This document shows, piece after piece, positions 15,857 through 25,359 of a stretch of 64,000 bases of DNA (position 1 is its first letter; each line of letters starts with the position of its first letter). The stretch covers positions 62,001-126,000 of the forward strand of contig CAZQVB010000003.1 of the NCBI GenBank assembly GCA_964596645.1, in the 5' to 3' direction. The notes below the pieces were generated by a model, which was given only the letters and a program-made list of their open reading frames with translations, ran no database searches and was not told where the DNA came from. This DNA comes from CAVQEK01 sp964596645. Lineage in GTDB: Bacteria; Bacteroidota; Bacteroidia; Cytophagales; Cyclobacteriaceae. The position numbers and the translations under genes are program-made.

Positions 15857-17869
15857 ATGGGTAAAAAGATCAAGCACATTGCCATAATCACCCCCGGGGA
15901 TGATTCACCCGGTATGAACGCCGCCATCTACGGCATCAGCAAAGCCACACAAGCCAACAAGATCAATCTGTGTGGCATAAGAAAAGGCTTCGACGGCCTC
16001 ATCAGCGGCGAGATCGTGCCACTAGACCCCCACCAACTTCAAAAAAGGGTACACCAGGGCGGTACCATGCTCAAAACCTCCCATCTGGAATTTCCACAAG
16101 GCAAGGAGGCTATAACAGAAGTAAACAAAACCATAAAAAATGAGCAGATCGATGCGCTGATCGTCGTCGGCGGTTACGACACCTTCCGTCAGATCAGCAG
16201 CATCTGCCAGCAGATCAGCGTGCCTGTGATCGGCATCCCCGCCACCATCGACAACGACCTGGAAGGCACCGACTATACCATCGGCTTCGATACGGCAGTG
16301 AATACGGCCATACACAACATCGACAACATCCGCGACACGGCCGAGTCGCACAACATGGTGTTTCTCGTGGAAGTGATGGGCAGCGACTCCGGGTACCTCA
16401 GCGTACACTCCGGCCTGGGCATAGGTGCCGATGGTATTCTTATACCGGAGAGCTACGAAGACTTTTCCCTTCTGTTGAACAAGATAGCCAATTACAAACG
16501 CGAGGAAGCTTTTATTGTGGTGATCTCTGAAGGAGACGAAATAGGCATAGAGCCGGTGGCCGCCAAAATAAAAGAAGTGAACCCAAATATAGACCTGCGC
16601 ATGGTGAAGCTGGGCCATGTGCAGCGCGGGGGAAGGCCCAGCGCCTTCGACCGCATGCTGGGCATAAGGCTGGGTGTGGCGGCAGTACGCGGACTGCTGC
16701 GCGGAAAAACCAGCGCCATGGTTGGCCTCAAAAACAATCAGCTCACGTGGACACCACTGAGAAATGTGGTGAAACAAAAGCGTATGAACGAGGAGCTCGA
16801 AGGTTTGCTGAAAATGTTCTTCGATGGCTCCATACTCACCGTAGAGAAACAAGGCATACTGCTGAGCCCTACCAAGCTGGAGTTTGAAAACAATGGGGTG
16901 CTCAACCCCGGCATACTGCAGGAGGGCGATGATATACACATATTTTACAGGGCCGTACAAGACGGCAACTTCTCTACCGTGGGCTATGCCAAAATGAGCG
17001 GGCCCGAGCACGTAGTGGAGCGGCACGACAAGCCGCTGATCGTGTCGGAGCACGACTACGAACGCCATGGCGTGGAAGACCCGCGCATTGTAAAAATCGA
17101 CGACCTGTACTATATGACCTATACTGCCTACGACGGCACCAATGCCATGGGCGCGCTGGCGGTATCGAAGGATTTGGTACACTTTGAAAAGAAAGGCATC
17201 ATCACCCCGCCGCTCAACTATACCGAGTACAAAAGCAACCTGGAATGCTGCAACCAGCAATTGCTCAACCCAAAATATCACTACTACTATTTTCTATTCT
17301 CCGAAATAGGCGTGGTGGAAAACAAGAACATACTGGTGCGCGACAAAGATGTGGTGCTTTTCCCACGCAAGATCAACGGGCAGTTTGTAATGCTGCACAG
17401 GCTGTGGCCTGGCATTCAAGTAGCCAAATTCGACCAGTGGGAAGATCTCACCAAAGAATATTGGATTGATCACATCCGCGACCTTACCTCGCACATTGTG
17501 CTGGATCCATTCTATGGCTTTGAGGTAAACTATGTAGGCGCCGGCGGGCCACCCATCGAAACAGAAGACGGATGGCTGATCATTTATCACGGCGTATGCG
17601 AGACTTCCATAGGCAAAACATATCATGCCGCAGCAGCACTGCTCGATCTGGAGCGACCGGAAAAAGTGCTGGCACGCCTGCGTCAGCCGCTATTCTCACC
17701 GACTGAAAAATGGGAATTGGAAGGCATCGTGAACTACGTAGTCTTTCCTACAGGCAGCGCCCAGTTTGGCGATGATCTGTACATTTTCTACGGTGCGGCC
17801 GACAAACACACTGCCGTAGCCAAGCTCAGTTTTCAGGCATTAATGAAAGAACTTAAAAAGCAATTATAA
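15857..17869 (+). CDS. Phosphofructokinase-like / GH130 glycoside phosphorylase fusion
   Basis: 670 residues from the ATG at 15857; the frame is open upstream to 15731 but those residues are unlike PFK. Residues 1 to about 325 are a phosphofructokinase domain: GMNAAIYG, TIDND at 130-134 with the catalytic Asp, GTDYTIGFDTA, and LGHVQRGGRPSAFDR. Several donor-site positions are changed (PGDDSPG for SGGDAPG, GGYDT for GGDGS, MGSDSG for MGR). Residues about 326-670 are a GH130 five-bladed propeller with GVEDPRI (Asp408) and the phosphate-site histidine and arginine region. GH130 enzymes phosphorolyse beta-mannosides to mannose-1-phosphate. The next gene follows after 4 bases. I know of no characterised protein with this architecture. 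Confidence 0.88.
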   Translation: MGKKIKHIAIITPGDDSPGMNAAIYGISKATQANKINLCGIRKGFDGLISGEIVPLDPHQLQKRVHQGGTMLKTSHLEFPQGKEAITEVNKTIKNEQIDALIVVGGYDTFRQISSICQQISVPVIGIPATIDNDLEGTDYTIGFDTAVNTAIHNIDNIRDTAESHNMVFLVEVMGSDSGYLSVHSGLGIGADGILIPESYEDFSLLLNKIANYKREEAFIVVISEGDEIGIEPVAAKIKEVNPNIDLRMVKLGHVQRGGRPSAFDRMLGIRLGVAAVRGLLRGKTSAMVGLKNNQLTWTPLRNVVKQKRMNEELEGLLKMFFDGSILTVEKQGILLSPTKLEFENNGVLNPGILQEGDDIHIFYRAVQDGNFSTVGYAKMSGPEHVVERHDKPLIVSEHDYERHGVEDPRIVKIDDLYYMTYTAYDGTNAMGALAVSKDLVHFEKKGIITPPLNYTEYKSNLECCNQQLLNPKYHYYYFLFSEIGVVENKNILVRDKDVVLFPRKINGQFVMLHRLWPGIQVAKFDQWEDLTKEYWIDHIRDLTSHIVLDPFYGFEVNYVGAGGPPIETEDGWLIIYHGVCETSIGKTYHAAAALLDLERPEKVLARLRQPLFSPTEKWELEGIVNYVVFPTGSAQFGDDLYIFYGAADKHTAVAKLSFQALMKELKKQL

Positions 17870-17873
17870 TCAG

Positions 17874-20234
17874 ATGAACAACCAAAAAAAGATATTACTG
17901 ATCAGCTCATATCCTCCGCGGGAGTGCGGAATAGCTACCTTTTCTCACGATATGGTGAATGCCATTAAAAAGTGCTTCGGACGTACTGTGGAAATAGAAG
18001 TATGTGCCCTGGAAAACAGCCGCACACAACTTCAATATCCTCCTGAGGTGCGGTACCGGCTCAACGCCAGCGACCTGGACGCGTACCGCCCCCTGGCCGA
18101 TCAGCTCAACGAGCGCAGCGACATTGGCGCCGTGTGCATTCAACATGAATTTGGCCTTTTCGGAGGAGAATATGGCAGCCACTTGCTGGCCTTTCTACTG
18201 CGCTTGCAAATACCTGCAACCTGTATTTTTCACACTGTGCTGCCCAATCCCGACGACAAGCGCAAAAAAGTGGTGCAGGCACTGGAGCACCTCACCCGCA
18301 AAATTATTGTGCTCACCAACCGATCTGCCGACATACTGCGCAGCCAGTATGGGGTAGAAGACAGCAAAATAGCGGTAATACCACACGGCACCCATACCGT
18401 GCCCTGGGCCGAAAAAGAGCGCTGCAAGCGCAGATACAAAATGGAAGGCAAGCGTGTGCTGTCAACATTTGGACTGCTCAGTGAAAATAAAAATATAGAC
18501 CTGGTGCTGAAAAGCCTGCCCAATGTGGTGCGCGAAAACCCGGATGTGGTCTATCTGGTGATTGGCAAAACGCATCCGGAAATTGTGAGAAGAGAGGGCG
18601 AGCGATATCGCGATCAACTGAAAGAACTAGTGCAGTCGCTGGGGCTGGGAGATGTCGTGCGTTTTGTGGACGAATACCTCGATCTCGACATTCTGCTGGA
18701 ATATCTTTCGCTCACCGATCTGTATGTATTTTCCAGCAAAGACCCACACCAGGCTGTAAGCGGCACTTTTGCCTACGCCATGAGTTGTGGCTGCGCCATG
18801 GTATCCACGCCCAATCCGCATACATCAGAGTACCTCGACGAGGGTAAAGGCATTTTGCTGAAGGGATCGAGCGACCCTGAAGAGATGGAAAGGGCCATCA
18901 ACAGCCTGCTCCGTCAGCCGGAGCAGCTTATAAAAATGGGTAAAAATGCCATGGCTACCATGCGCGCCAGCAGCTGGGAAAATGTGGCCATTGCCTACAC
19001 CAACTTGTTCCAGCAATACCTCAATGTAGGCGACACGCTCAATTTTGCTTTGCCGTCCATCAAGCTGAATCACATCGACTCTATGACCACCGACTTTGGC
19101 ATGCTGCAGTTTTCTGACTTCAGCAAACCCGACCCCGGCTCCGGCTATACACTGGACGATAACTCCCGCGCACTGCTGGCTATGGTTACCTTGTGGAAAA
19201 TGTATAACGATGAGCAGGCACTGAGCCTGGCGCATACATACCTGAAGGCAACCCAATATTGCCAGCAGGAAGATGGTCATTTTCTGAACTATGTAGACAT
19301 TGACGGAAAATTTACTGGCCAAAATGCGGAGGTGAACCTGGAAGACAGCAACGGCAGGGCACTGTGGGCGTTGGGCTACGTGCTCTCCCTAGCCGATGAC
19401 CTGCCAAAGGAAATGGTGGAAACCGCTGAGAAGTGCTTCGCCCTGGCCATGCCTCATCTGCGAGATTATAAGTCGCCGCGTGCCATCAGCTTTGTACTGA
19501 AGGGCATCTACTTCTACCAACAATACAAGCGCGATGAGGTGCTCAAACAAGACGCCGCTGTACTGGCCGATGAGTTGTTGCGCATATATGAGCTCACCAT
19601 CGACAATGAATGGCTGTGGTTCGAAGACTACCTCACCTATGCCAACAGCGTGCTGCCAGAGGCGATGATGTATGCCTGGCTGATCACGGAAACCCAGCAG
19701 TACAGGGAAATAGCTGAGACAACCTTCGACTTCCTGCTCTCTCACTATTTTATGAAGGGCCAGATCAAGGTCATTTCTAACCAGGGCTGGTTTATGAAAA
19801 AGAACGAAAGGAAATTTCACGGAGAGCAGCCCATTGAGATCGCCTATACCATATTTGCCCTCGACCTATTCTACAAAGTGACCGGTAAGCGCCAGTTTGC
19901 CCATCAGTTGAAAACTGCCTTCAGCTGGTTTTTGGGCAACAACCACCTCAAGCAGATCATGTACAACCCGGCCAATGGCGCCTGCTACGATGGGCTGGAA
20001 GAGCACAACATCAACATCAACCAAGGTGCAGAATCAACAGTGTGCTATTTGATGGCGCGATTGATCGCGGAGCATTATCAGCGCATCACCAGCACCAAAA
20101 AGCCGTTGACCGAGCCTGTGCAGCATGCGAAGGTGCGACAGCATGCACCACAGCAGCAAAAGACAACGCAGCAGCCTGCGCGACATATGATTTTGCCCGC
20201 TGCGCAAGGTCGAAGCAGCCTGACGGCGAGCTAG
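17874..20234 (+). CDS. GT4-like glycosyltransferase fused to a six-hairpin glycosidase-like domain
   Basis: 786 residues. Residues 1 to about 385 form a GT-B fold of the GT4 type: SSYPPRECGIATFSHDMV at the start, the HGTH motif near 172, and TFGLLSENKNIDLVLKSLP as the donor domain opening. The usual EX7E pair is replaced by Gln and Tyr in HQAVSGTFAYAMSCG. Residues about 400-730 form a helical (alpha/alpha)6-type domain with DDNSRALLAM and EDSNGRALWALGY, resembling six-hairpin glycosidases. The last 50 residues are low-complexity. It begins 4 bases after the PFK-GH130 gene, so the two are translationally coupled. No signal peptide, so the glycan is probably cytoplasmic. Confidence 0.85.
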   Translation: MNNQKKILLISSYPPRECGIATFSHDMVNAIKKCFGRTVEIEVCALENSRTQLQYPPEVRYRLNASDLDAYRPLADQLNERSDIGAVCIQHEFGLFGGEYGSHLLAFLLRLQIPATCIFHTVLPNPDDKRKKVVQALEHLTRKIIVLTNRSADILRSQYGVEDSKIAVIPHGTHTVPWAEKERCKRRYKMEGKRVLSTFGLLSENKNIDLVLKSLPNVVRENPDVVYLVIGKTHPEIVRREGERYRDQLKELVQSLGLGDVVRFVDEYLDLDILLEYLSLTDLYVFSSKDPHQAVSGTFAYAMSCGCAMVSTPNPHTSEYLDEGKGILLKGSSDPEEMERAINSLLRQPEQLIKMGKNAMATMRASSWENVAIAYTNLFQQYLNVGDTLNFALPSIKLNHIDSMTTDFGMLQFSDFSKPDPGSGYTLDDNSRALLAMVTLWKMYNDEQALSLAHTYLKATQYCQQEDGHFLNYVDIDGKFTGQNAEVNLEDSNGRALWALGYVLSLADDLPKEMVETAEKCFALAMPHLRDYKSPRAISFVLKGIYFYQQYKRDEVLKQDAAVLADELLRIYELTIDNEWLWFEDYLTYANSVLPEAMMYAWLITETQQYREIAETTFDFLLSHYFMKGQIKVISNQGWFMKKNERKFHGEQPIEIAYTIFALDLFYKVTGKRQFAHQLKTAFSWFLGNNHLKQIMYNPANGACYDGLEEHNININQGAESTVCYLMARLIAEHYQRITSTKKPLTEPVQHAKVRQHAPQQQKTTQQPARHMILPAAQGRSSLTAS

Positions 20235-20278
20235 CCAGCGTTTCTTCTGCACGAAACGGACTATTACTACTTATTTGC

Positions 20279-20310
20279 AAAACTGCCAGGCGATCGTCTG
20301 GCAGTTTTAT
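20279..20310. terminator. Bidirectional terminator hairpin
   Basis: AAAACTGCCAG and CTGGCAGTTTT form a perfect 11-bp stem with an 8-base loop, between the convergent glycosyltransferase fusion and GH78 genes. Confidence 0.85.
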
Positions 20311-20366
20311 TATATCCTGGTGAAAACGGTGTAAAACAAGAATGGCCCTAATGGCGCACTTTCCAC

Positions 20367-23186
20367 TCACGGTGCGCTGTTTATTTCAAAATGATAGCTG
20401 CCCCCGGCCGCTTCCCACACTGCGTAACCCGCATTTTCGCCGCGCCAATGCAAGCCATCAATTTCCTCAGTTGTACCCTTATCGTACACCAAAGCTCCCG
20501 ATTCCTTCACCACAGACTTTTCAGTGATTGGCACATGGATGAGGGCTGTGGTATTGCCGGGAATTACCACCTCCATCTTCATTCCTGAGGCCGTCTGCTC
20601 CCAATTGCTGACGATGGGGCCGCGCAATGATTTGTGCGTAGTTTTCACAAATTGCAGCTTATCCACAGGCTGCGGCTTGATCACCAAAGGGTCGAAAGCC
20701 CGTGACTGACTTGCGGGGTTGATGCCGCCAAGTGCGCGGAAAAACCACTCACTCACCGATCCGAACATCGGATGATTCTTTGAATTCTGATTCCGCGACT
20801 TGTCCCAATGCTCCCAAAGTGTGGTGGCGCCGTTGGCGATCATGTAGCCATAGCCGGGATAGTCGCGCTGGGTAGTAAGGGTATATGCGATGTCGTTTCT
20901 CCCGTATTGCCGCAGCACATCAAACATCATTTTGGTGCCAAATATACCCGTGGCAATGTGGCCTTGGTGTTTTTCCAGTATTTGTTCTGCCAGCACATCG
21001 AAGGCCAGCAAGCGCTCGCCATCCGGAAGCAGGTCGTAGTAAAGCCCAAATACTTGCGTGATCTGGTTGGGCGCTTTGGTGAGCTTGCCGGTGCCGCGCT
21101 GCAGGTAGGTCTGGATGAACGCCTCCTTGATGTCTTTTGCAAGCGCTTCATATTTTGTTTGTTCTGCAGGCTTGTGCAATATCTCTGCAAATCGGGCGCC
21201 CAGCTTCACGATGTGGTAGTAGAAGGCGCCGCTGGTGAGTGAATCCGGCTTTGGATCGATGGCCACATGGTCGCCTATGCCGTGGTAGATGAGATTGTTT
21301 ATGGCCTCGCCCTGCAGAAATTCGATCAACCGCACCACCACAGGGTACTGATCGGCCACAAATGCGCTGTCGCCATAGTGCTCATATATTTTTTCCAGTA
21401 CAAAAGGATGCGCCAGTTGCCAGCCGATGGGGCCGGTGCCCTGGCCAAAACCTTCGGTATCGATGCCGTTGTAAGGGGCCGTCTCCGGAAGTCCGCCATT
21501 GGGGCGGGCGTCGTCGGCAAAGTCACGCACCGTCTTTTTGTAGAAGTTGGCCATATTGTAGTTGAATATATAGGACTCGCCTGCGGTCACTATATCGCCG
21601 CCATAGCCGAACTTCTCCCTGGCAGGGCAGTCGGACTGTATACTGAAAACATTGCTGAGGAAGGTCCATTCGGTCATTTCCTGTATCGTGTTCAGCAGCG
21701 AATCGGAGCTGGTGAAAAAGCCGGTCTTCTCCAGGTCGGCACTGATGCGCAGGCCTTCTACCGACTCCAAGCTTAATGCGCTTGTGTGTCCTGTCACCTC
21801 GATGTACCGGAAACCGTGAAAGGTGAAACGCTGCTGAAAAATCTCCTCGCCACCTCCTTTGAGTATGTAGGTATCTTCCTGATAAGCCGTTTTCGGCGCG
21901 CCGGGGCCACCACTCAGGTTCCATGCTTCTTTGATGTGCCCCGCCACGGTGGTCATGCCGTTTACACGACCGCTGTCGTACAGCAACTCGCCGTAGCGAA
22001 TGTTCACCGCTTCTCCACGTGGGCCACTGAGCCGCAGACGTATCCATCCGGCAAAGTTTTGCCCAAAATCGTAAACGACCACGTCCGGCTCCGGTCGTTG
22101 CATGGCTACTGGCTTGAGCACGGCTGTTACGCGGTTGGGCGGCGTCATCTGTGCGCGCAATGTGCCGGCTGGCGGCTCTGCCATCGCGGCATTTTTCCAG
22201 TCGCCATCATCGAAGCCTGGCCCATTCCAGCCAGGCTGCTCCCTCCGGGCATCATAGTATTCACCAAGGTAAATGTTGTTTTTCAGAATGGGGCCCTCAC
22301 TGGTTTTCCATGTCTCATCGGTCTTTATCCATTCCACTTCACCATCCGCATACTCCAGTCGCAACTGTGCAATGCATTTCGGCTGGCCTATGGTGAGAAA
22401 TTCACGCATGTTGAACCGGCGGAACAGCGCAAGAGGAAGGGGATTGTACCAGCCGTTGCCCAGCATTACGCCCACAGCATTTTCCCCATTTTCCAGCATT
22501 TCGCTCACGTTGTAGGTGGTGTAGAGCACACGCTTGGCGTACTGGGTCCAGCCTGGGTGCAGCACATCGTTGCCCACCTTTTGCCCGTTGATGTACGCCT
22601 CAAAGTACCCAAGACCAGTGATGTAGAGCTCAGCCCGCACCGGCCGCTCAGCTATGTCGAAAGACTTACGCAACAAGGTATTGGGTATTTTTTCATAAAA
22701 CTCCTCCGGAGTGTCCGGCGCCTGTCTGCCATCGCCAATCCACCGGGCCGTCCAATTGGAGCTGTCCATCATGGCCGTGGTAAATGTGGCCAACGCGCTG
22801 TAGGCAGAAGGCTCACCTTCGGCATTCCAATAGCGCACCTTCCAGAAATATTGCTTGAAAGACTGTAGTGGTCTGCCGTTGTACAGCAGATTTACATTCT
22901 CTTCCGACACCATCTTGCCGCTATCCCAAACGTCTGCGCTGTCGCTGGCGAGCAGAGTTTCGCTGTGCGCTACGAGTATCTGGTAGGCTGTTTGCCGGTT
23001 GCCCCTGGGCTTGTTGGGCACTACCCAGGCCAGCGAAGGTCTGGCTACGTCAATGCCTGTGGGGTTGGTGATATATTCGCAGGTAAGCTGTGAAGGTGCA
23101 TGTGCCACCTGCTGCCCGCTACAACTGTGATAGACGACGCTGAGGGCAACAAGAATACCCTGAAAAAGGTGCTTGGAAATGTTCAT
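20367..23186 (-). CDS. GH78 alpha-L-rhamnosidase, exported
   Basis: 939 residues with a signal peptide and a possible lipobox Cys (VVYHSCSGQQ). Domain order of GH78: an Ig-like N-terminal part, the beta-sandwich (ARWIGDGRQ, GLGYFEAYINGQKVGNDVLHP), then the (alpha/alpha)6 catalytic domain with the acidic cluster in SDCPAREKFGYGGDIVTAGE and the motif ANGATTLWEHWD. It removes terminal rhamnose from plant or algal glycans outside the cytoplasm. It is monocistronic and convergent to the GT4 fusion. A possible -7 element TAATTTCG lies about 20-30 bases upstream. Confidence 0.93.
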   Translation of the reverse strand: MNISKHLFQGILVALSVVYHSCSGQQVAHAPSQLTCEYITNPTGIDVARPSLAWVVPNKPRGNRQTAYQILVAHSETLLASDSADVWDSGKMVSEENVNLLYNGRPLQSFKQYFWKVRYWNAEGEPSAYSALATFTTAMMDSSNWTARWIGDGRQAPDTPEEFYEKIPNTLLRKSFDIAERPVRAELYITGLGYFEAYINGQKVGNDVLHPGWTQYAKRVLYTTYNVSEMLENGENAVGVMLGNGWYNPLPLALFRRFNMREFLTIGQPKCIAQLRLEYADGEVEWIKTDETWKTSEGPILKNNIYLGEYYDARREQPGWNGPGFDDGDWKNAAMAEPPAGTLRAQMTPPNRVTAVLKPVAMQRPEPDVVVYDFGQNFAGWIRLRLSGPRGEAVNIRYGELLYDSGRVNGMTTVAGHIKEAWNLSGGPGAPKTAYQEDTYILKGGGEEIFQQRFTFHGFRYIEVTGHTSALSLESVEGLRISADLEKTGFFTSSDSLLNTIQEMTEWTFLSNVFSIQSDCPAREKFGYGGDIVTAGESYIFNYNMANFYKKTVRDFADDARPNGGLPETAPYNGIDTEGFGQGTGPIGWQLAHPFVLEKIYEHYGDSAFVADQYPVVVRLIEFLQGEAINNLIYHGIGDHVAIDPKPDSLTSGAFYYHIVKLGARFAEILHKPAEQTKYEALAKDIKEAFIQTYLQRGTGKLTKAPNQITQVFGLYYDLLPDGERLLAFDVLAEQILEKHQGHIATGIFGTKMMFDVLRQYGRNDIAYTLTTQRDYPGYGYMIANGATTLWEHWDKSRNQNSKNHPMFGSVSEWFFRALGGINPASQSRAFDPLVIKPQPVDKLQFVKTTHKSLRGPIVSNWEQTASGMKMEVVIPGNTTALIHVPITEKSVVKESGALVYDKGTTEEIDGLHWRGENAGYAVWEAAGGSYHFEINSAP

Positions 23187-23428
23187 TGTGAGTGTTAAAT
23201 GTTTTGGGTCGAAATTATGATTTTGATGCCTCTTGCAGAAAAGTTTATGGTGGAGATTGTGTACAAACAGAGCCCTCGGATCCCGGAATTACTACTTACC
23301 TTTTGCTACCGGTGTTGTAAAATTCAGCATGGACTGCACAACAAACCCATGGCTCAAACGGTATAGCATGTATAAAATTGAAACCAAAACTGGCACTTGC
23401 CGGACTTCAAGAAAGGAAAAAAAGAAAA

Positions 23429-23911
23429 ATGAGATTATACACATTTATAGCGATCGCTCTTTTGGTAATGGTGAACATGGCCTGCGCCCAAAAGGCTGGC
23501 GACCATACAGAGAGAGAAAAATTTGAGATAGAAAAATCTGCCGAAGAGTGGAAAGAGACATTGTCGGAAGAGGAATACTACGTGCTGCGCGAGCAGGGTA
23601 CGGAGCGGGCTTTCACCGGCGACTTGAATGACAATAAAGAAAAAGGCACGTACACCTGCGCCGCTTGTGGGCAAAAGTTGTTCAGCTCAAAAACAAAATA
23701 CAATTCCGGATCTGGCTGGCCGAGTTTTTATGCGCCGATCAGTGATGATGCCGTCGGTCAGGAAGAAGACAGCAGCCTGGGTATGCAGCGCACGGAAGTA
23801 CACTGTAGTCGTTGCGGAGGACATCTGGGACATATTTTTTCTGATGGGCCTAAACCGACAGGCTTGCGTTATTGTGTCAATTCCGTAGCAATGGATTTTG
23901 TGCCGGAATAA
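23429..23911 (+). CDS. msrB: Peptide-methionine (R)-S-oxide reductase, lipoprotein
   Basis: The ATG at 23429 gives 160 residues with a lipoprotein signal (VNMAC lipobox); an upstream TTG start is less likely. The MsrB fold is clear: two zinc CxxC pairs (TCAACG and CSRCGGHLGH), GSGWPSFYAP, and the catalytic Cys in RYCVNSVAMDFVP. It repairs oxidised methionine in envelope proteins. The gene stands alone, divergent from GH78 and followed by a branched hairpin element. Confidence 0.95.
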   Translation: MRLYTFIAIALLVMVNMACAQKAGDHTEREKFEIEKSAEEWKETLSEEEYYVLREQGTERAFTGDLNDNKEKGTYTCAACGQKLFSSKTKYNSGSGWPSFYAPISDDAVGQEEDSSLGMQRTEVHCSRCGGHLGHIFSDGPKPTGLRYCVNSVAMDFVPE

Positions 23912-23917
23912 AAAAAT

Positions 23918-24040
23918 GGGCTGTCACACATGGCCTTGTGATTTGGGTTTTAGTTCACTGCCAGTTCACTGGCAGTGACATTTGTTAGTTCTGCGCCTCC
24001 TGTATGGGAGGCCTAGCCATGGTGACAGCCCTTTATTTTT
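23918..24040. terminator. Branched (three-way) hairpin element acting as bidirectional terminator
   Basis: An outer stem pairs GGGCTGTCAC (23918) with GTGACAGCCC (24022) and continues after a bulged A with CATGGC/GCCATG, flanked by an A-run on the left and a T-run on the right. Inside are two further perfect hairpins: CACTGCCAG/CTGGCAGTG (23956-23977) and GCCTCC/GGAGGC (23995-24012). It lies between convergent msrB and the CoA-transferase gene, so it can end both transcripts. Confidence 0.7.
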
Positions 24041-24054
24041 TATGCAATGCCTGC

Positions 24055-25359
24055 CTAATTTCTATACGGAGACTCCATGCTGAAATGCCCTTTCCAACGT
24101 TCGAAAGCAGCTTTTTCCAGCGCTTCCCTGTGGTCGGGATGGGCGATTTTGATCAGTCGACGAGCCCGCTCTTTCATAGGTTGGCCATACAGGTAGGCGA
24201 TGCCGTACTCCGTCACCACGTAGTGTACGTTGGCGCGTGTACTTACCACACCGGCACCGAGCTTCAGGGTAGGCGCTATTTTCGATATGCCCTTGGCAGT
24301 GGCCGAGGCCAGTGCAATTATTGGCTTACCGCCGTCTGAGTATCCCGCCCCGCGTATGAAGTCAATCTGGCCACCCACACCGGAGTAGTGACTGGTACCT
24401 ATGGAGTCGGCACATACCTGACCGGTGATATCGATCTCGAGTGCGCTGTTGATGGCCGTCACTTTTGGGTTTTGGCGAATGATGCGCACGTTGTTTACAA
24501 ATCCGCAATCCATCATGGCCACGCGAGGGTTGTCATCAAGAAATTCATAGGTTTTGGTAGTACCCATTACAAATGAGGCCACAATGTGGTCGCGGTACAC
24601 TTTCTTTTCTTCGTTGGTCACCACACCTTTTTCTACCAGAGGAATCAAGCCGTCAGAAAACATTTCAGTATGCACGCCCAACCTTTTGTGGTTGCCCAAG
24701 TTGGCCAGCACGGCATCAGGAATAGAGCCTATACCCATCTGCAGTGTGGCACCGTCTTCCACCAGTGAGGCTACGTGCTCACCAATTTTTTGGTCTGTTT
24801 CAGAGATAAACCTGCTGGCGGGTGCCTGATGCAGTTCCGTCTCCTTCTCCACAAATATGTCGAAGCGGCTTTGGTGTACGCACGCATCGCCCAGGGAGCG
24901 GGGCACGCGTGGGTTTACCTGCGCTATCACTATTTTAGCTTTTTGTACTGCAGCCAGAGAGGCATCTACCGAGCTGCCCAGGGAAACATATCCATGCTTG
25001 TCGGGAGGCGATACCTGCATCAATGCCACATCGATGGGCACTATGTTTTTGCGAATGAGCTTTGGTATCTCGCTCAGGAAAACAGGGATGTAATCAGCCC
25101 GGCCTTCCTGGGTTGCCTTGCGGGCATTCTTGCCTAAGAAAAACGAGTCGAGGTTGAAAATGCCTTCGTACTGAGCCTCGGTGTAAGGCGCCGGTGCCTC
25201 AGTGTGCAGGTGCACAATCGTTACATTCTTCAACTCATTGGAGCGGGCCACCATCGCGTTTATCAAAATTTCCGGTGCCATTGCCACGCTGTGAATGAAC
25301 ACGCGGTCATTCGACTTGATCACTTTTACGGCTTCTTCAGCAGTTGTGTATTTTGCCAT
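24055..25359 (-). CDS. Acetyl-CoA hydrolase/transferase family protein (4-hydroxybutyrate CoA-transferase-like)
   Basis: 434 residues with the family's two Rossmann-like halves. Visible motifs: LMQVSPPDKHGYVSLG (about 114-129), the glycine loop LQMGIGSIPDAVLANLG, and GVHTEMFSDGLIPLVEKG, whose Glu is the likely covalent-intermediate residue; the C-terminal half contains YSGVGGQIDFIRGA. These enzymes move CoA between acetyl-CoA and short-chain acids. It lies alone on the reverse strand, divergent from the hydroxyglutarate oxidase gene 269 bases away. Exact acyl specificity cannot be read from sequence. Confidence 0.9.
   Translation of the reverse strand: MAKYTTAEEAVKVIKSNDRVFIHSVAMAPEILINAMVARSNELKNVTIVHLHTEAPAPYTEAQYEGIFNLDSFFLGKNARKATQEGRADYIPVFLSEIPKLIRKNIVPIDVALMQVSPPDKHGYVSLGSSVDASLAAVQKAKIVIAQVNPRVPRSLGDACVHQSRFDIFVEKETELHQAPASRFISETDQKIGEHVASLVEDGATLQMGIGSIPDAVLANLGNHKRLGVHTEMFSDGLIPLVEKGVVTNEEKKVYRDHIVASFVMGTTKTYEFLDDNPRVAMMDCGFVNNVRIIRQNPKVTAINSALEIDITGQVCADSIGTSHYSGVGGQIDFIRGAGYSDGGKPIIALASATAKGISKIAPTLKLGAGVVSTRANVHYVVTEYGIAYLYGQPMKERARRLIKIAHPDHREALEKAAFERWKGHFSMESPYRN

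Noticed and set aside
16022..17281. 419-codon open frame on the reverse strand within the PFK-GH130 gene
   Set aside because: Antisense shadow of a GC-rich coding frame; His/Val-rich composition without family motifs, whereas the plus strand has clear PFK and GH130 motifs.
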